Origin: Neodontobutis hainanensis | Lineage: Eukaryota > Chordata > Actinopteri > Gobiiformes > Odontobutidae | Length of the DNA stretch: 64,000 bases | Assembly: GCA_024349245.1 (NCBI GenBank) | Contig: JALDNG010000005.1 | Location: 17,140,001-17,204,000, forward strand | Reading direction: 5' to 3' | In this document: positions 24,398-36,359 of the stretch, piece by piece | Position numbering within the stretch: position 1 is the stretch's first letter | How the letters are laid out: each line of letters opens with the position of its first letter | Notes under the pieces: generated by a model | Told to the model about the DNA's origin: nothing | The model's input: only the letters and a program-made list of their open reading frames with translations | Database searches by the model: none | Program-made: the position numbers and the translations under genes

Positions 24398-24880
24398 TGT
24401 CATGATCCTTGTTCTCTCCACTTTACCCCTCCCATTTGTGTGTGGACTTACCTGGGCGGAGTCTTCAGCTCTCAACTGCTCTCCATCTACAATCAAGAGG
24501 CCTATAAACACTCCAGTTCAACTCCCACTCTTCACTAGTTTGTCATACCTATTTCTGTGGTAACCTGGCTTCTGCGCCTGCAAGTTTATATTGTACTTAG
24601 ACATGTTGGTCCTTTAAAAATGCCTAAATGTTAATGTCTTTCACAATCAACCTACAGCAACGTTTGGGTTTACACCACGATATACAGAAAATGCCAGCTG
24701 GCGTTTCCTTTTTTTATTTTTTTATTTTTTTTTTGTTTTAAGTCCTTGATTATTTTTCTCTTTACTATTATTTTCCAGAGAATTGCTGCTTCAAGTCATC
24801 CCGATCTTTTCAAATAAACTTTTAAACTTTTATTCTTTACTTTTGGTGCTGCTTTTGGGTCCTTACTGTAATCCATAACA
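24398..24880 (+). mobile_element. degenerate LTR, gypsy-type
   Basis: Starts TGTCATGATCC and ends CCATAACA, giving TG...CA termini. It contains a TATA-like GGCCTATAAACACTCC near 24500-24515 and a polyadenylation-type AAATAAACTT near 24815 shortly before the end, the usual order inside an LTR. The wording resembles the reverse complement of the solo LTR at 10477-10902. A T-rich insertion sits at about 24710-24740. The flanking five bases (ACTTA and AGGCT) do not match, so integration cannot be proved; rearrangement or decay of one flank would explain that. No internal region or partner LTR was seen. Confidence 0.5.
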
Positions 24881-26394
24881 AGGCTAGGTTAAATAAAATT
24901 GAATTTGGAAATAAAAGACTCAATAAGTTACATGCATCCTAGAGTTGAAAATTGAGAAACCAACATTTAAAAAGTAAATAGTAATACAATTATATAATAA
25001 AAAAAATAGATTGTACAAAATTATCAAACTGTTTAAGGCAACTTTTATGGTTTTGCTAAGAAAGGGAAAAAAAAACACTTGACAGGCTAGAAAGGCAAAA
25101 AAATAAATTGTGAATTAATATTTGTGCAAATAAACTTTCTTCTTTTAATCTTAACCAAAATACACTACAGGTGCATTCTGTTAGTGAATGTAGCATATAG
25201 TAAAAGGATTATTATTTCCTGTACAAATATGTAAGGAGGGCAAACTGAGCACTGTTGGGGGAGAAGCACACTTGTTTCCTTTTGAGCACACTGTCTTGCA
25301 TCACAATATTTATGATTTTGTTTCTATTTCTATGAGTATTTTTACCAATAGATCTATTTCCACTGTCTTGGTTCACAGACCGCTTCTGTGTCCCTACAGG
25401 GCTACCATGGCTGTTCACATGCTTTTAACAATGTTGAACCTCAGCATCGCTTTTCTCAAATATTAATAACCTTTCTCCTGTTTTACGGAGTATGGAATAT
25501 CAGTAATATTTATGACACTATTTGTGACAATGTATAGTTGCATAAGCGCCAAATACACACCCCTCTCGCACATTGTTATTACAAACTATCTTTATGTGTA
25601 GAGTGTATTTGCTTTAGAAAACTTTTCCCTCAAAACTTTGCTTCCATTACACAGTTTATGTAATACAAATGTTCATTTGCCCCTCACCCTGCTCTGTAAC
25701 TGTGCTGTAACATTTTGGGTATGTTTAAGACTAAAAGACAATAGGAAAACATGATTGTAGCTATATTCAAAATGGAACTTTAACTAGTGTTTAAGAGCCT
25801 TAAACTATCTATCTTAATGAACTCTTTAAAAAAAAGATACTAAAAAACATATTTTTATCCCAGGGGTGATGAAAAAAGAGGAATAGAAATAAAGAGCAGG
25901 AGAAAGGAGAAGAGTTTCAGGTGAGTTTGTTAACCTTTTATTGTTAGTGTTTTAGTGCCACATACAGTAGAGATCAGAGGTCTCGAGGTAACGATGTTAA
26001 GTTACAATAGAGGCAGCAACTACTGCATTATAGCATGTGTTGCAGCTTAGATAATATTGTAGAATAATGTTAATATTGCTGTTGGGTCAAAACTTGCGTG
26101 CATGCTGCCTGGATGTGAAATTCTTTGTTTAAACAGTCCTTTTGGTGCTCGTTGGTGCAGGGGTCAGTCTCATTAGTGATGCAAAAAACAGTGTTGGCAT
26201 TTTATCAAACTAGCCATGCGTTAATAAAGGGCTTTTTATCAGTTTCCTTATTGAGTGCCCCCCAGTACACTGTTTTTTGCGCCACTAATATTGCTGTTGA
26301 TTTTGGATCAAACAAATGAGTTGAGTGAGAGCAGACAGACATAGGCTGAATGTTACCTCAGATAATTATTATACCTCAGATTTATTGTTTAGAT
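24881..26394. other. no gene found
   Basis: AT-rich, TE-poor sequence with no supported coding region. An imperfect inverted pair is visible around 26175-26290 (GCAAAAAACAGTGTTGGC and GTACACTGTTTTTTGCGCC). It may mark a small decayed inverted-repeat element of about 110 bases. Confidence 0.4.
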
Positions 26395-26945
26395 GTTAAT
26401 AATTAAAGAAAATGCATCTGGCTCAGTTTTCAAGGTGAAGATGTTTTGTCTCTAATTCAAAAAAACTTTATCAATTCTGAGATCAACTGGTAACAGAGCT
26501 GAGCTTCTATCTCTAGAGAGAGGAGTTTGACCTGAAACTAAACCTGATTGGACCAGGCTGTTTTGATCTCATAGTCGTTAGCTCTGAAACGACAGTGTGA
26601 CTCCTGATGTGAGAGTCGTGTAAGGCTCAGGAGAGTCGTTAGTGACACTGTTCCAGTCAGGTGTTGTTGTTCTAGAGTGAAACTGTTTTGATTTAGGTTT
26701 CAAAACTGTTGTAAATACTAGGCAACATGAATCTCAGATGTATGAGCAAAGAAGAGCCAATCCTGGTGGACCTGAGTTTGCAGTTCACCTCTACCTTAAA
26801 GAAAAAGGACATTCCTTTGAGGACAGCAATGTCCAAATTTTGCCCAGAGAGGCCAGATGGTTTGAGAGGGGGGTGAAGGAAGCCATTTTTGTTGCTTTTG
26901 CTTTAACCTTTTCTTCAAGATGATCTGGATGACCGAGAACCATCA
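26395..26945 (+). mobile_element. Penelope-like element C-terminal relic
   Basis: The frame 26738-26923 reads EFAVHLYLKEKGHSFEDSNV followed by QILPREARWFERGVKEAIFV. This phrase is characteristic of the C-terminal GIY-YIG-type endonuclease region of fish Penelope-like retroelements (H-FEDS-V-IL-RE-RWFERGVKEAI). Upstream text 26400-26545 matches the relic at 7320-7430. Downstream, CTGGATGACCGAGAACC at 26925-26941 is nearly the reverse complement of the CTCAGTCATCCAG motif seen at three other places in the window. The reverse-transcriptase part is gone, so the copy is dead. Family assignment is from recognised wording. Confidence 0.6.
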
Positions 26946-28317
26946 CCATCATGTGGTGTATTCTGGAGCTACACATGACTTGGGTTTGTGAAACTACAGT
27001 AACAAAAACATATTTATTAATAACAATAATGATAGTTATTTTTATGAATTTCCACCCAAGAATGATGTAACAGATTTGCCCCTGGGCATATCGTTTATTG
27101 TCGCCTTTTGGTCTTAAGGTTGAGTCATGCAGATAGAGGTGAAAATATTTAGCAAAACGCAACTGGAAAAATTCATAAACCAGTACAAGAACAAACACTG
27201 GGGTCTGTGCAGCGTTATAGAACATCTTATTTGTTGTGCCACTTTTCGTCATTACTGGTAAGGTGCCTGTGTGCTCATTAGTCCATTAGAGCGGCTACAG
27301 TGAGCAGGCCTGTTCTATTTGGACAGAGTGGTCCTGGCCCTGCCGTGTGGACACAGTACAAACCCGGCTGTGTCCATTGGTGGGGTTTCCAGGCTGCACA
27401 AACTCACTCATAGGTGTTTATAGAGACATCACTTCATTAGCTGCAGAGGAGGCTGGACTCACATAAGGACCCACCATCTGCTCCCTGAGCCTCGCCAAGG
27501 TTAAATATTCTCCTGGCAACAAGGACCAAGTCACTGCCCGTACAGTATGAGCAGGCGACTGGACAAGAAAGGACTGAGAAGGAAACAGATGACATGGGCT
27601 TCATCAAAACAGGATGTGTGGTGTTAACTTAGGTTAGGTTATTAAGCTCCAGAATTTCATAGTGTCTTGTATCAGAATTTTAAAGCATTTCTTTATGTGC
27701 TAGTTGTAAATACTTCCATCTTTTTAGTTTAGTGATCGACAGATGATGAAAAGTTTTTTTATTTTGATGCACCTGAACAACGTAACATCTTTTCTGAAAA
27801 TAATAAACCATCCTGACAAAGAAATGTATTACATTCTTGCAATGCCAGTGACAGAGTAAGGCTATAATAAATTATTGTGTACGTTTCTTTCATAAAATAA
27901 CTTAGAATTGAGCTGTGGTTTTGCAAGTGGCCTGCTGTAGTCATTTTGCTGACACCTGATATTAACACTTTGCTTTATTTGTGACACTACACATGGTTCA
28001 TAGTGCTTGGGAAGCTCTGCAGGGATATGTTGAGCTATCATCAGAACCCAGTGGAGGTCTGATGGATTTGACTTAAAATAAATAAATAAATAAATTCCAC
28101 CCTATTTCATTACTATCCTAATTTTTTATTTTTATTTTTTTTAATCCAAGATTGTGTGCTCAAAAAGAAGTGTTTTCCTTCTAGCAGTTTTCATTTGTCC
28201 TCAAAAGGAAGTAATTTATTTTCAAGATCGATACATGCAAAGAGTGTTTGTTTGAGTAGATTGACAGGAAACAGGGTGACAGAGCGGGAAATGACAGTGG
28301 AAGAATGAGCAAGATTC
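26946..28317. other. no gene found
   Basis: A 153-residue minus frame (26791-27252) overlaps the Penelope relic in antisense and has no domain of its own, so it is not called. The rest is AT-rich with a short (AAAT)n run at 28077-28095. Confidence 0.45.
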
Positions 28318-28372
28318 GAACGATGGGTTTTTGGCCTACCCTCTACCGACTGAGCCGACTTTGAAAAGAAGA
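28318..28372 (-). mobile_element. tRNA-like SINE head
   Basis: On the minus strand the text reads GGCTCAGTCGGTAGAGGG near 28345-28362 and GTTCGAATC near 28315-28325. These resemble the RNA polymerase III box A and box B of a tRNA-derived SINE. The anticodon region is not a proper stem-loop, so it is not a tRNA gene. A perfect 13-bp hairpin directly adjoins it. Confidence 0.5.
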
Positions 28373-28397
28373 CCCCCCCAGGAAGGGTCTTCTTTTC
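28363..28397. repeat. perfect 13-bp hairpin
   Basis: GAAAAGAAGACCC (28363-28375) and GGGTCTTCTTTTC (28385-28397) are exact inverted copies around a 9-base loop. It abuts the tRNA-like sequence on its left. Confidence 0.85.
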
Positions 28398-28440
28398 TGA
28401 TGGGTTCCACTTTGTGTCACATCTAATATCTGATCCAAGG

Positions 28441-28690
28441 TCATGTTTTTGTTTTTCTAGTTCAGTCATTTCCAGTTTTATTTAATTTCAGGTCTGTCTA
28501 CGTCCTCCCTGTTTGTCTTCTTGCCTTGTGTAATCACTTGACCCTCCCAGATGTGTTTCACCTGTGTCTAATTGTCTCCTTACCACATGAGTATATGTAC
28601 CCCTTCTTTGTCATTGTTGTCCGTTTGTCTGTTCATCTCGTAAAGTTGTGTATTCTTTTTGACTTGCATTTCTGCTTTTTTTCTGATCTG
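28441..28690 (+). mobile_element. possible LTR fragment
   Basis: Pyrimidine-rich text with phrases common in fish gypsy-type LTRs (GTCATGTTTTTG, then GTGTTTCACCTGTGTCTAAT). Neither end nor target duplication could be set. Low certainty, and it could be chance resemblance. Confidence 0.3.
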
Positions 28691-28699
28691 CATTTTTTA

Positions 28700-30560
28700 T
28701 TTTTGAACTAATGCACTTGCCTTAATGAATATTTGAACATTAAATATGTTGGCTCAGATGTGAGGACACATGTTGGCCATATCAGAAATGATCACTGAAA
28801 AGGGGTTGGAGAAGTTGTCTAAGTAATGTACAGTTTTTACAGCCTGAGTTGTAGCTAAGACAAAGTTTGAGACCCTCAGAATTTGTTTAACTCCCTTTGG
28901 ACTAAATATGGACAATACAGTTGTATTGCTCGAAATAGAATACACTTTCCAAATAAGACGTGTCAAAAGAGCTAACTTAAACATCCCAAAAGCCTTGTCT
29001 CTAATGTGTATGCATAAGTTGACCCATAGAAACGAGTGTTAATGCTCCATTTGATGTTATGTGTCATTTTTAAAAAGGTTATTAATCCACCAAATAAATG
29101 CTGAATAATAACTGGCATTAATTTATCTGTCAAAGCATTCATTAATTTTAATACATCGGGGTGTCACCACTTCTTCGCTGATCTAAAAAAGCAGTTCAGC
29201 CTCATTTGGTGGCAGCACCAGAGAATAAACAAAAGGGCCAACAGGTACTGCCTCAGTGGAAGTGCGAGGCGGAGATTCAGTGCACGTCAAAGTGCTCAAC
29301 CCGACACCGGGGTCAGCTCAGGGATGAGGGGATTTGCTAATTCGGGCTAATTACCCAGGCAGATACTGATGAGTTGTTCCATTAGCGGGGTCAACCTCCA
29401 GTCCCTCAAGCCCCAGTGTAGGAGCGCAATTAGAAAAGGCTTTCTAGATCAAACTTGGTACATCTATACTTGGACAATTTTAGCATCAAAGTCAAGGATT
29501 TTGTAATGATGTGATGGAGCCGAGCGGTAGATTAGCATTGCTGTAATCTGGACACATTGTCATCTTTCAGAACAGAAAATTGCTTGAGGGAAGAGCGACA
29601 TATGCACTCAGAACCAACTGCAGAGGCACATCCGTCTTGTTCATTGCCATGGGAATGTTCTGCTAACAGCCCACGCTATCAGACACAACATGATACTGTC
29701 ATCATTTACACTCAGGGCCATTATGTATATTGTATACATGTGAGTGTCGACAAAGATTGGGATGGTGCACTTCAGCCCATGTTGTCAGTAGAACATGAGT
29801 CAAATATATGAAGCGTGGAAGTAACTGATGAAAGTGGATGTGGTAAAAGTGTAAGGGAATTAAAAACAGACTGCCTGACATTATTACAAAATGCCTTTGA
29901 CATGATAAACTGACTGGTGAAGTAGATGTAGAGCAATTTCTGGTACTTGATTCATGTATAGCTTAAACTCACAGTGGTAAGTATTGGTTATTTCCGGTCA
30001 AGCAGCACACAGTAGACGTGAAGAACAGGAAGAACACACCAAAAATAAACCAATAGCCAGTTTATTTTTAAGATATGCACAAGTTAAAAAACATAACCCA
30101 TAATATATTCATGTAGAGAGGTCTAGTGTGTGCAGTCAGTACATGAAGCACTCACATTTAAACTCTGTAAGAAAATGGTATTTAAACCATGTCAATATTC
30201 AAATAGATTTTTCAGATTAGTTTGCTGACACAAAAATGCAACAAAAGAATCCAGGAGGCTGCAGCAAAGAAGTGCTCCAATGTTTTAGTGTCTTTTCATA
30301 AAACGGAACTGAAACACAGTAGAAGGACCATAAGTGTTGTACTTTGACCTGATGAAGGTTTGATGGACTGAATCATTGTCTGATAAATGTATGAAGAGAG
30401 AGAAAGTGTGTCTGATATAAATGACTTATAACATCTTCCAAAGCATATTATAAATAAAAATAAAAAAGTATTTGTTCATAAGATGCTGCTTTACAAAAGT
30501 CAGTTTTTGACCATGGCAATCTGAAATGATTTGAAATTTTTTTCAGTTTTTGAAGACTGA
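28700..30560. other. gene-poor DNA, possible CNEs
   Basis: No coding region found. The stretch 29150-29450 is more base-balanced and TE-free, with TAATT-containing sites (for example GCTAATTCGGGCTAATTACC near 29336-29355). It could be conserved regulatory DNA. That is an impression, not a demonstrated property. Confidence 0.25.
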
Positions 30561-30564
30561 AGTC

Positions 30565-30800
30565 TACACAGTTGGTGGTTTTTACTGCTTCCTTTTCAGG
30601 AGTTGCCACAGCAAACCATCTAATGTTTAGTTTGGCAGAGGTTTTTAGCCAGATGCCCTGCCTGACGCAACCCTCTCCATTTATCCGGGACTGGAAGAGG
30701 GTGACCCTTGTGGCTAGAGTTGCTCCTCAGGGGAATCTAACCCCCAATCTCTCAGACCAACAGATGAGGAGCTTTAACAGTACTGTACACAGTTAAAAGA
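30565..30800. repeat. dispersed fish repeat fragment
   Basis: Text such as GGAGTTGCCACAGCAAACCA, GATGCCCTGCCTGACGCAAC and CATTTATCCGGGACTGG is the wording of a very common fish interspersed repeat. I cannot name the family or its ends. The open frame across it is a by-product. Confidence 0.5.
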
Positions 30801-31540
30801 TAAAAAAAGAAGTCAAATCCTGTGAGCCAAGCCTTATTGATTCATATCTCTTAGAAGACCCTGCTTAAAGTAACTTCACGTATTTTAAATAGTTATTCCT
30901 CAGTACGGACTTCTGCCTGCATATTGGAGATACAGTTTTTGCCTTTCATTTGCATGCAGGGTGCAGTGTATCCAAACAAATTCACTTGTTTGTGAATATG
31001 AGGGAAATGCAGCGGTAATCTGCTGACCCCGACTTCTGACAATATCAATTTACACCAAAAACAATTACCTCTGAGGCAGAGACGTGTCACATTATGGAGC
31101 AAAAACAAAAGCGCTCACAGGAATGAATCACAGCAAAATTCAGCTCTGACTGGATGGATGAGTGAAGAGATAACACTCGGCGGATCATTGGAGAGTTTTG
31201 TTGCTTTGATTAAACGGACTGAACTGCTGTGTCTCAACTGCCTCCTGCTGTTTCAGTTTACCGTTTGGAAATGGATCTAACTTTATTTACATATGCATAA
31301 GCTGCTCTTTTTGTGCAAATTTGAATTTAACTGTGAATGTGAAATAATTGATGTCAAAATGACTGGTACACAGTATGCAAATTCTTTACAAAATCTCACT
31401 GCTAGTGGCCACTGCTCATAGTGTCTTTTACTTTGTGATTCTTACATTACACTTTTAAAAGAAAGAGGCCCACAATGGTCTGAAGAACACAGGATTTCAC
31501 ATTCACTGCATGTGCTCTGATTCCAATCCCCTGACATACA
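30801..31540. other. no gene found
   Basis: AT-rich sequence without a recognisable gene, RNA gene or TE phrase. Confidence 0.4.
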
Positions 31541-31549
31541 AAAAGTACT

Positions 31550-31595
31550 TTTAGCTCTATAGCTCAGTTGGTAGAGCTTGCATGTTTCCTGTCAA
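31550..31595 (+). mobile_element. tRNA-like fragment with box A
   Basis: GCTCTATAGCTCAGTTGGTA followed by GAGC matches the tRNA 5' half including a perfect box A (TAGCTCAGTTGG). No box B or 3' half follows, so this is a truncated SINE head or tRNA scrap. Confidence 0.5.
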
Positions 31596-31599
31596 CCTG

Positions 31600-32380
31600 A
31601 TGTCTAATATAAAAAAAACCTCCACACACCCCTCCTTTGAAGAGCACGTGAACACCTATAGCAGCCCTACAACTTCATGCAGACATGTTTACTAAAAAAA
31701 AGAAACCTGCTTTTCCTCAAGATTTGTCCAGAAACTGTGTTTTTTTCAAGAGAGACAAAAGAAAACAGTATTATTTTGATGTGATTTTACACTGATGAAA
31801 ACACAGTCTGACTGATTTGTTATGTTTTGTTCAGCTAAATACTCAACATTTTGCACAGTGCTTTCAAACAAAATTGTTTCTCCATTGTTATCCGTGTCTG
31901 TCTTCTTCTATTTGTTCTTTTTAAAACAAGTAATAAAAGAGTTGTTTTGTTTCTATTTTAATTTAAAAATGAATAGGATTGAATGTCAAAGGTGCAGAAC
32001 CTTGCAAGTTACAAAGTATCACTATAAGGATAACATTTTGCTAAGGAGCAATAGCTACTATAAAAGTCATCTAAGAGAACACAATGATTCTACAACAAAG
32101 CAATACATGGAAAAGAACAAAGCAAGAGCAAATGAAAAGAACAAAACAACACAGTTAAGCAAAGTCACTAAAAGAACAAATTTACTAAAAACAGTTAATT
32201 GAAAAAGTAAATTGCATTTTCTTAGATACTGTGATGTTAGGATAGTCATTTTAAAACCCAGATAAAGCACAAATATATCTTTAAAATTCTATTTTGGGTT
32301 TACTTTTATAGTTTTAAACTTTTAAAACAACTCACATGCTTTCTGTTTTTCTTGTAATTGTACTTCTATTCATCACAGAA
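31600..32380. other. no gene found
   Basis: AT-rich. A 126-residue Lys/Asn-rich frame (31822-32202) reflects base composition: no domain, and a hydrophobic start followed by low-complexity charged residues. Not called as a gene. Confidence 0.4.
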
Positions 32381-32384
32381 GTTG

Positions 32385-32645
32385 TGGTGATTGAAAGTGG
32401 GAATGAAGTGCACTGAGGTTGGAGGCAGTGAGGCAGGGGTCAGGGAGCATTGAGGAGGAGATGAGTGGAGACAGGTGCTGGTCTCTGCGGTGATCCTGGG
32501 ACACAGGCCGGGCCACCTGTCAGGCCGGGTTAGCCGCCTGTCAGGATACAGCAAGAAAAGGATAGGAGGGTCGGGGCTACCAGAAGGGAAGGAGGGAGAT
32601 ATGTGAGACAGGTGAACCCTGGACTCAGATCTGGGCCAGGTCACT
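32385..32645. other. GC-rich patch
   Basis: About 260 bases of clearly higher G content on the plus strand than their surroundings, with repeated GG(C/G)-type words (GGCCGGGCCACCTGTCAGGCC near 32507-32526 is partly repeated at 32520-32541). No long open frame with a recognisable domain. It could be part of an unidentified repeat. Confidence 0.4.
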
Positions 32646-34001
32646 CAAGAACATGTTACAGCCACTGTTTCATTCTGGTATGACTGAAGTTGTTATTTCT
32701 TTTTTATGAATAATAGTTTTGATGCTTTTTCAGCAATGGCTCAGGGTAGACTTGGTTGTACAAGAAACAGAAGTTTGGTGGTTCTATCAAAGCTCCTCCT
32801 TACCATGTGCAGCAGATGGATTCTCACAAGATTTGTGAGTTCACAAACTTCATCTTCAACTTCAAAATCCATCTTGTGTTGCTCAGAGCAAAGTGTCCAC
32901 ACCCCGACTGTCAGGCAAGAAGGACAATAATGTGGCAGTGTCTGGCTGTGTTTTAGGTTTGAAGATGTAAACACTGTTTTACCATTACTAACGTAAACAA
33001 CATGGCTTTGCTCTGATTGGATAAACCTATGGTTACTCACAGATGACAAATGCAATCACTGACCAGGTGTTCATTCAAGGAAACCTGCTCTTTGCAAATG
33101 CTTTCTATGGAAGCCCTTCCAGATGGTACTTTGTCATGGGCAAAGACTATCTGGCAGAGACAGGTTAATCTCCTCACGCTCATTCAATAAACTGCCTTCA
33201 TACCTGGCAATAAAATCCTGATCGAACATGGCCAGCTTTACTGTAAGGTGTGAATGTGCTAAATGTGCCTTGAATGTGTCATGTCTGAGGAGGCATTTGC
33301 TGTGGCCTGGGATGTACTGTATGTATCATGATGTATCTGTGGAGGTGAGAATGGGTACCCTTGCTTGCATTGAGGAGCCAAAGCTCCACGTACTACGCCA
33401 TTGAATTTAAGCTTAATAGAGCTTTAGTAAAGCAGCATTTGTCTCACATTGTATAATCATTATTGGAGCATTTTACATCAGAAAGACTCATAGAGAAAAC
33501 ACAATTGTACAACAAACTTGTAGGTTCATGACATATGAGACATTATCTGCAATACAGTTATATTTTGAAATGAAAGCATCACTATTAATGAATAAGACAT
33601 GTTTTTTAAATAAGTTTGTTTATGAGAGCAAGTGAGATGCTCGAAAAAGTCTTACCTGTGTGCTGTATCATTTGAGCGATAAAGTCTTATTTATACATTT
33701 TTATTACCTTAATTAATCCTTAATAATTTAATCAATGTCATTTGATGTGTTCATGATGTATTCATTATTTCATTCATTCACTCCAATTGAAATTTCTTTC
33801 AATGATAGGCCTACACGTTTAGAGTTATGTAATGTATTATGTTGAATCTGTCAATGCAGTTACTGTCCATGTGCGTGATGTGCACCTATTCATCTAGATA
33901 CATAATGAATCATCCTTTCTAGATGTTACAGGCCCATCTGTTCACATCTGCTGAGCACCACACTCCACTTGCTGGTGCTTTCTATTATTTAAAGTGTGGT
34001 G
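32646..34001. other. no gene found
   Basis: Unique-looking DNA leading up to the left edge of the tandem duplication. Overlapping frames of 66-104 residues around 32706-33055 lie on both strands, share the same bases and show no domain. Confidence 0.4.
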
Positions 34002-34839
34002 TATTCATCTTTAAAACACAAGTAATAAAATGCACTTCTGCATATTCTTAAATGGAAAGTTACTATGTTTATTTTACACTCCATTTCCTTTACAAAAGCT
34101 GACTGTGAAATATTTACCACAAGTGAAGAAATTAATAAAATATGAGGCACTTTTTTATATGAAACGTGTGACACGTGAGCAGATCATTTCTATTCAGTCC
34201 TAGTGTTTTCAGTAGCGTTAGATGTGCAGTAACATCTCCTATGCAAGACAAAGAAGATCCAAAAACACATGAAATATATTTTTTTCTTGTCTGATGAAAT
34301 TTGTTTGTTGTTAGTTTGGTAGTACTTAAAAATTAAGAGTTTCTGAAAAGAGAGCTTTTCTGTCTTGGAAAAAAAATTACAATTATTAGAGGAAGAAAGT
34401 TATATAAACACAAAGCAAGGATTCAATGCATTTCAGAGTGCACTGCAGAGAAACTAACCTATGTAAGGACACTATGGCACTGAACATATGGTAATGTGTC
34501 TGCAGGTGTTTATTAAAATGCAAAGCTGATGCCAAATCAGCTGTTGCTCTTTATTAGTTAACACTCTCTGCTTTAAAGGTAAATGTGTGTGGGATAATGT
34601 TAGCCCATTAACATGCATCACTGACAGAGTTTGAGATAAAGGCAAAGAGCAAGTTTTAACCTTGGACTTATATTTATTTTCATTTCTATGGCTGTTTTTT
34701 TAATCTTTGATGGAGGAGTTTAAGGACAGGGGTGTTTTCCTGTACAGTCTACAAAGCCCTTAGAGGCAGTTGGTGTTGTAATATTGGGTTATAGAAATAA
34801 AACTAAATTGTTTAAGTTACTTTTTATTATCCTCGTTGG

Positions 34840-35095
34840 GAAATTCATTCTCTGCATTTAACCGTCCAGTGGAGCAGAGGGCAGCTGCCCAGGGACCCAC
34901 ACTGGATCTTGCACCAGTAATTGTTCATGTTACTAACCGGAGGCTACAGTGCATATTTTTTTAATGTTGGTGGGGGAAACCGGAGTACCCAGAGAAAACT
35001 CACCAGAGCACAGGAAGAACATGTAAATGCAACAAAGACCAGGAATCAAACTCAGGACCTTGCACTTTGCCACCATGCATTAAAAACCGAACAGA
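34840..35095 (-). mobile_element. SINE-like repeat (unit A)
   Basis: Text GGGGAAACCGGAGTACCCAG, then AGCACAGGAAGAACATG and CAGGAATCAAACTCAGGACC, is the antisense of a common fish tRNA-derived repeat. In the reverse direction the last phrase is a degenerate box B (GAGTTTGATTCC). The same family has a shorter copy at 59990-60075. Confidence 0.5.
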
Positions 35096-36039
35096 TTACA
35101 GAGCCTGGGGCCCATTTAGGGCTTTTGGAGGGTCTGGGGGGAGAGTACGTGCGTCACAAGAACAGCAGCACAAGTCTGGATGTGCTACTTTCCATAGCAC
35201 ACAAGTGAACGCTGTGTCTCTTTTATTTTATTTTTATTGGATCATAAACAGTTTGTTTCGGATTACAGGGAGGATGACCTTTGTTTGGTTATAATGCCAT
35301 TTGAATTATTAACTACGTAAGAGTGTTGTGAGTGAGGAATGAAACACTGAGGGTTGTTGCGTTGGTGTGGTTTGTTGGGAGTGGTTGTGTTGTTCGTGTT
35401 CCCATAAGACATGCATCTTTTGTTTGGCTACTATTGATGTCTGTTTAAACCTCAATCTTTGGTTTAACTGTAGCTATAAAGCACACCTCTCTTGTCTGTT
35501 GTGTCTCAAGTATCTTTTTTTCCGTCAATGCGTCAGAGATGCAGCAACAGTTTCTTGGTATACTGTGAAGCTGATAAAGTGAATTAAACTCTAGCAAACA
35601 CCTAAAGGGAGCAACAGATGGCTGCTAAATCCTTCCAAATGTGACATGGTGAGAAGTTAAAAGAAGCATTAATTTAAGTGGCTTTTAAATTAACATCAAA
35701 TCACCATCCTTCACTCACCTAATGGAAATAAAAAAGGCTCTAGTTTGCCTACAACTTAAAAAGGCACTTATTTGTTTATATTTATTATTAATAAACTGCT
35801 GTTGCGTGTTATTTTTTACTAAAATCTAAATGTCAAATTGATCATGCAGGTGGTTCAACTATTCATTAAAAATGCTAAAAATGTGGATCCTTTGTCAAGA
35901 TGTAGCCTAAATGTGGCCATATTGGGAAACAACATATGGACAATTCTGTTTTCCAATACATAAGTTTTTCCTCTGATCCACTGTGAACTAAATTGCTCCA
36001 TGCATAATTATTTGTGTAGAGATTAGTATTATGTGTCTG

Positions 36040-36356
36040 ACTGCATCAAACAGATTGACGTGTGGATGCAAAATAATTTTGTCCAACAAGACTAAACTAA
36101 TCATATTTGGGCCACAGAAACAAAGAGAAAGTGTCAGCGGTCACTTCAAGTCTCTTTCTCTAAAAATTTTAAATCAGATTAGGAATCTAGGGGTCATTAT
36201 GGACTCAAACTTGAATTTCCACAGTCATATTAAGTCAAGTACATCATCTGCTTTTTATCACCTTAAAAACATTTCCCAAGTCAAAGGGATAATGTCTAAA
36301 CCAGACTTAGAGAGATTTATCCATGCTTTTATCTCCATCAGGTTAGACGTCTGTAA
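36040..36356 (+). mobile_element. L2-like LINE, RT C-terminal part (unit A)
   Basis: The frame reads NKTKLIIFGPQKQRESVSGH, then NQIRNLGVIMDSNLNFHSHI, AFYHLKNISQVKGIMSKPDL and RFIHAFISIRLDVCN. This is the unmistakable thumb and post-RT region of an L2/Maui-type LINE. The reading frame is open over this part in unit A; in unit B a stop replaces the codon at the matching GAATCTAG site (GAATTTAG). L2 sequence stops at RLDVCN and appears to resume at 40430. Confidence 0.78.
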
Positions 36357-36359
36357 TAA

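Noticed and set aside
26791..27252. 153-residue minus-strand frame as a gene
   Set aside because: It runs antisense through the Penelope-like relic, has no domain and no supporting structure.
31822..32202. 126-residue Lys/Asn-rich frame as a small gene
   Set aside because: Composition follows the local AT richness; no domain, splice or promoter evidence.
32756..32956. Shared text GATTTGTGAGTTCAC with 15961-15975 as a repeat family
   Set aside because: The match is short and I could not extend it convincingly beyond about 50 loosely similar bases.
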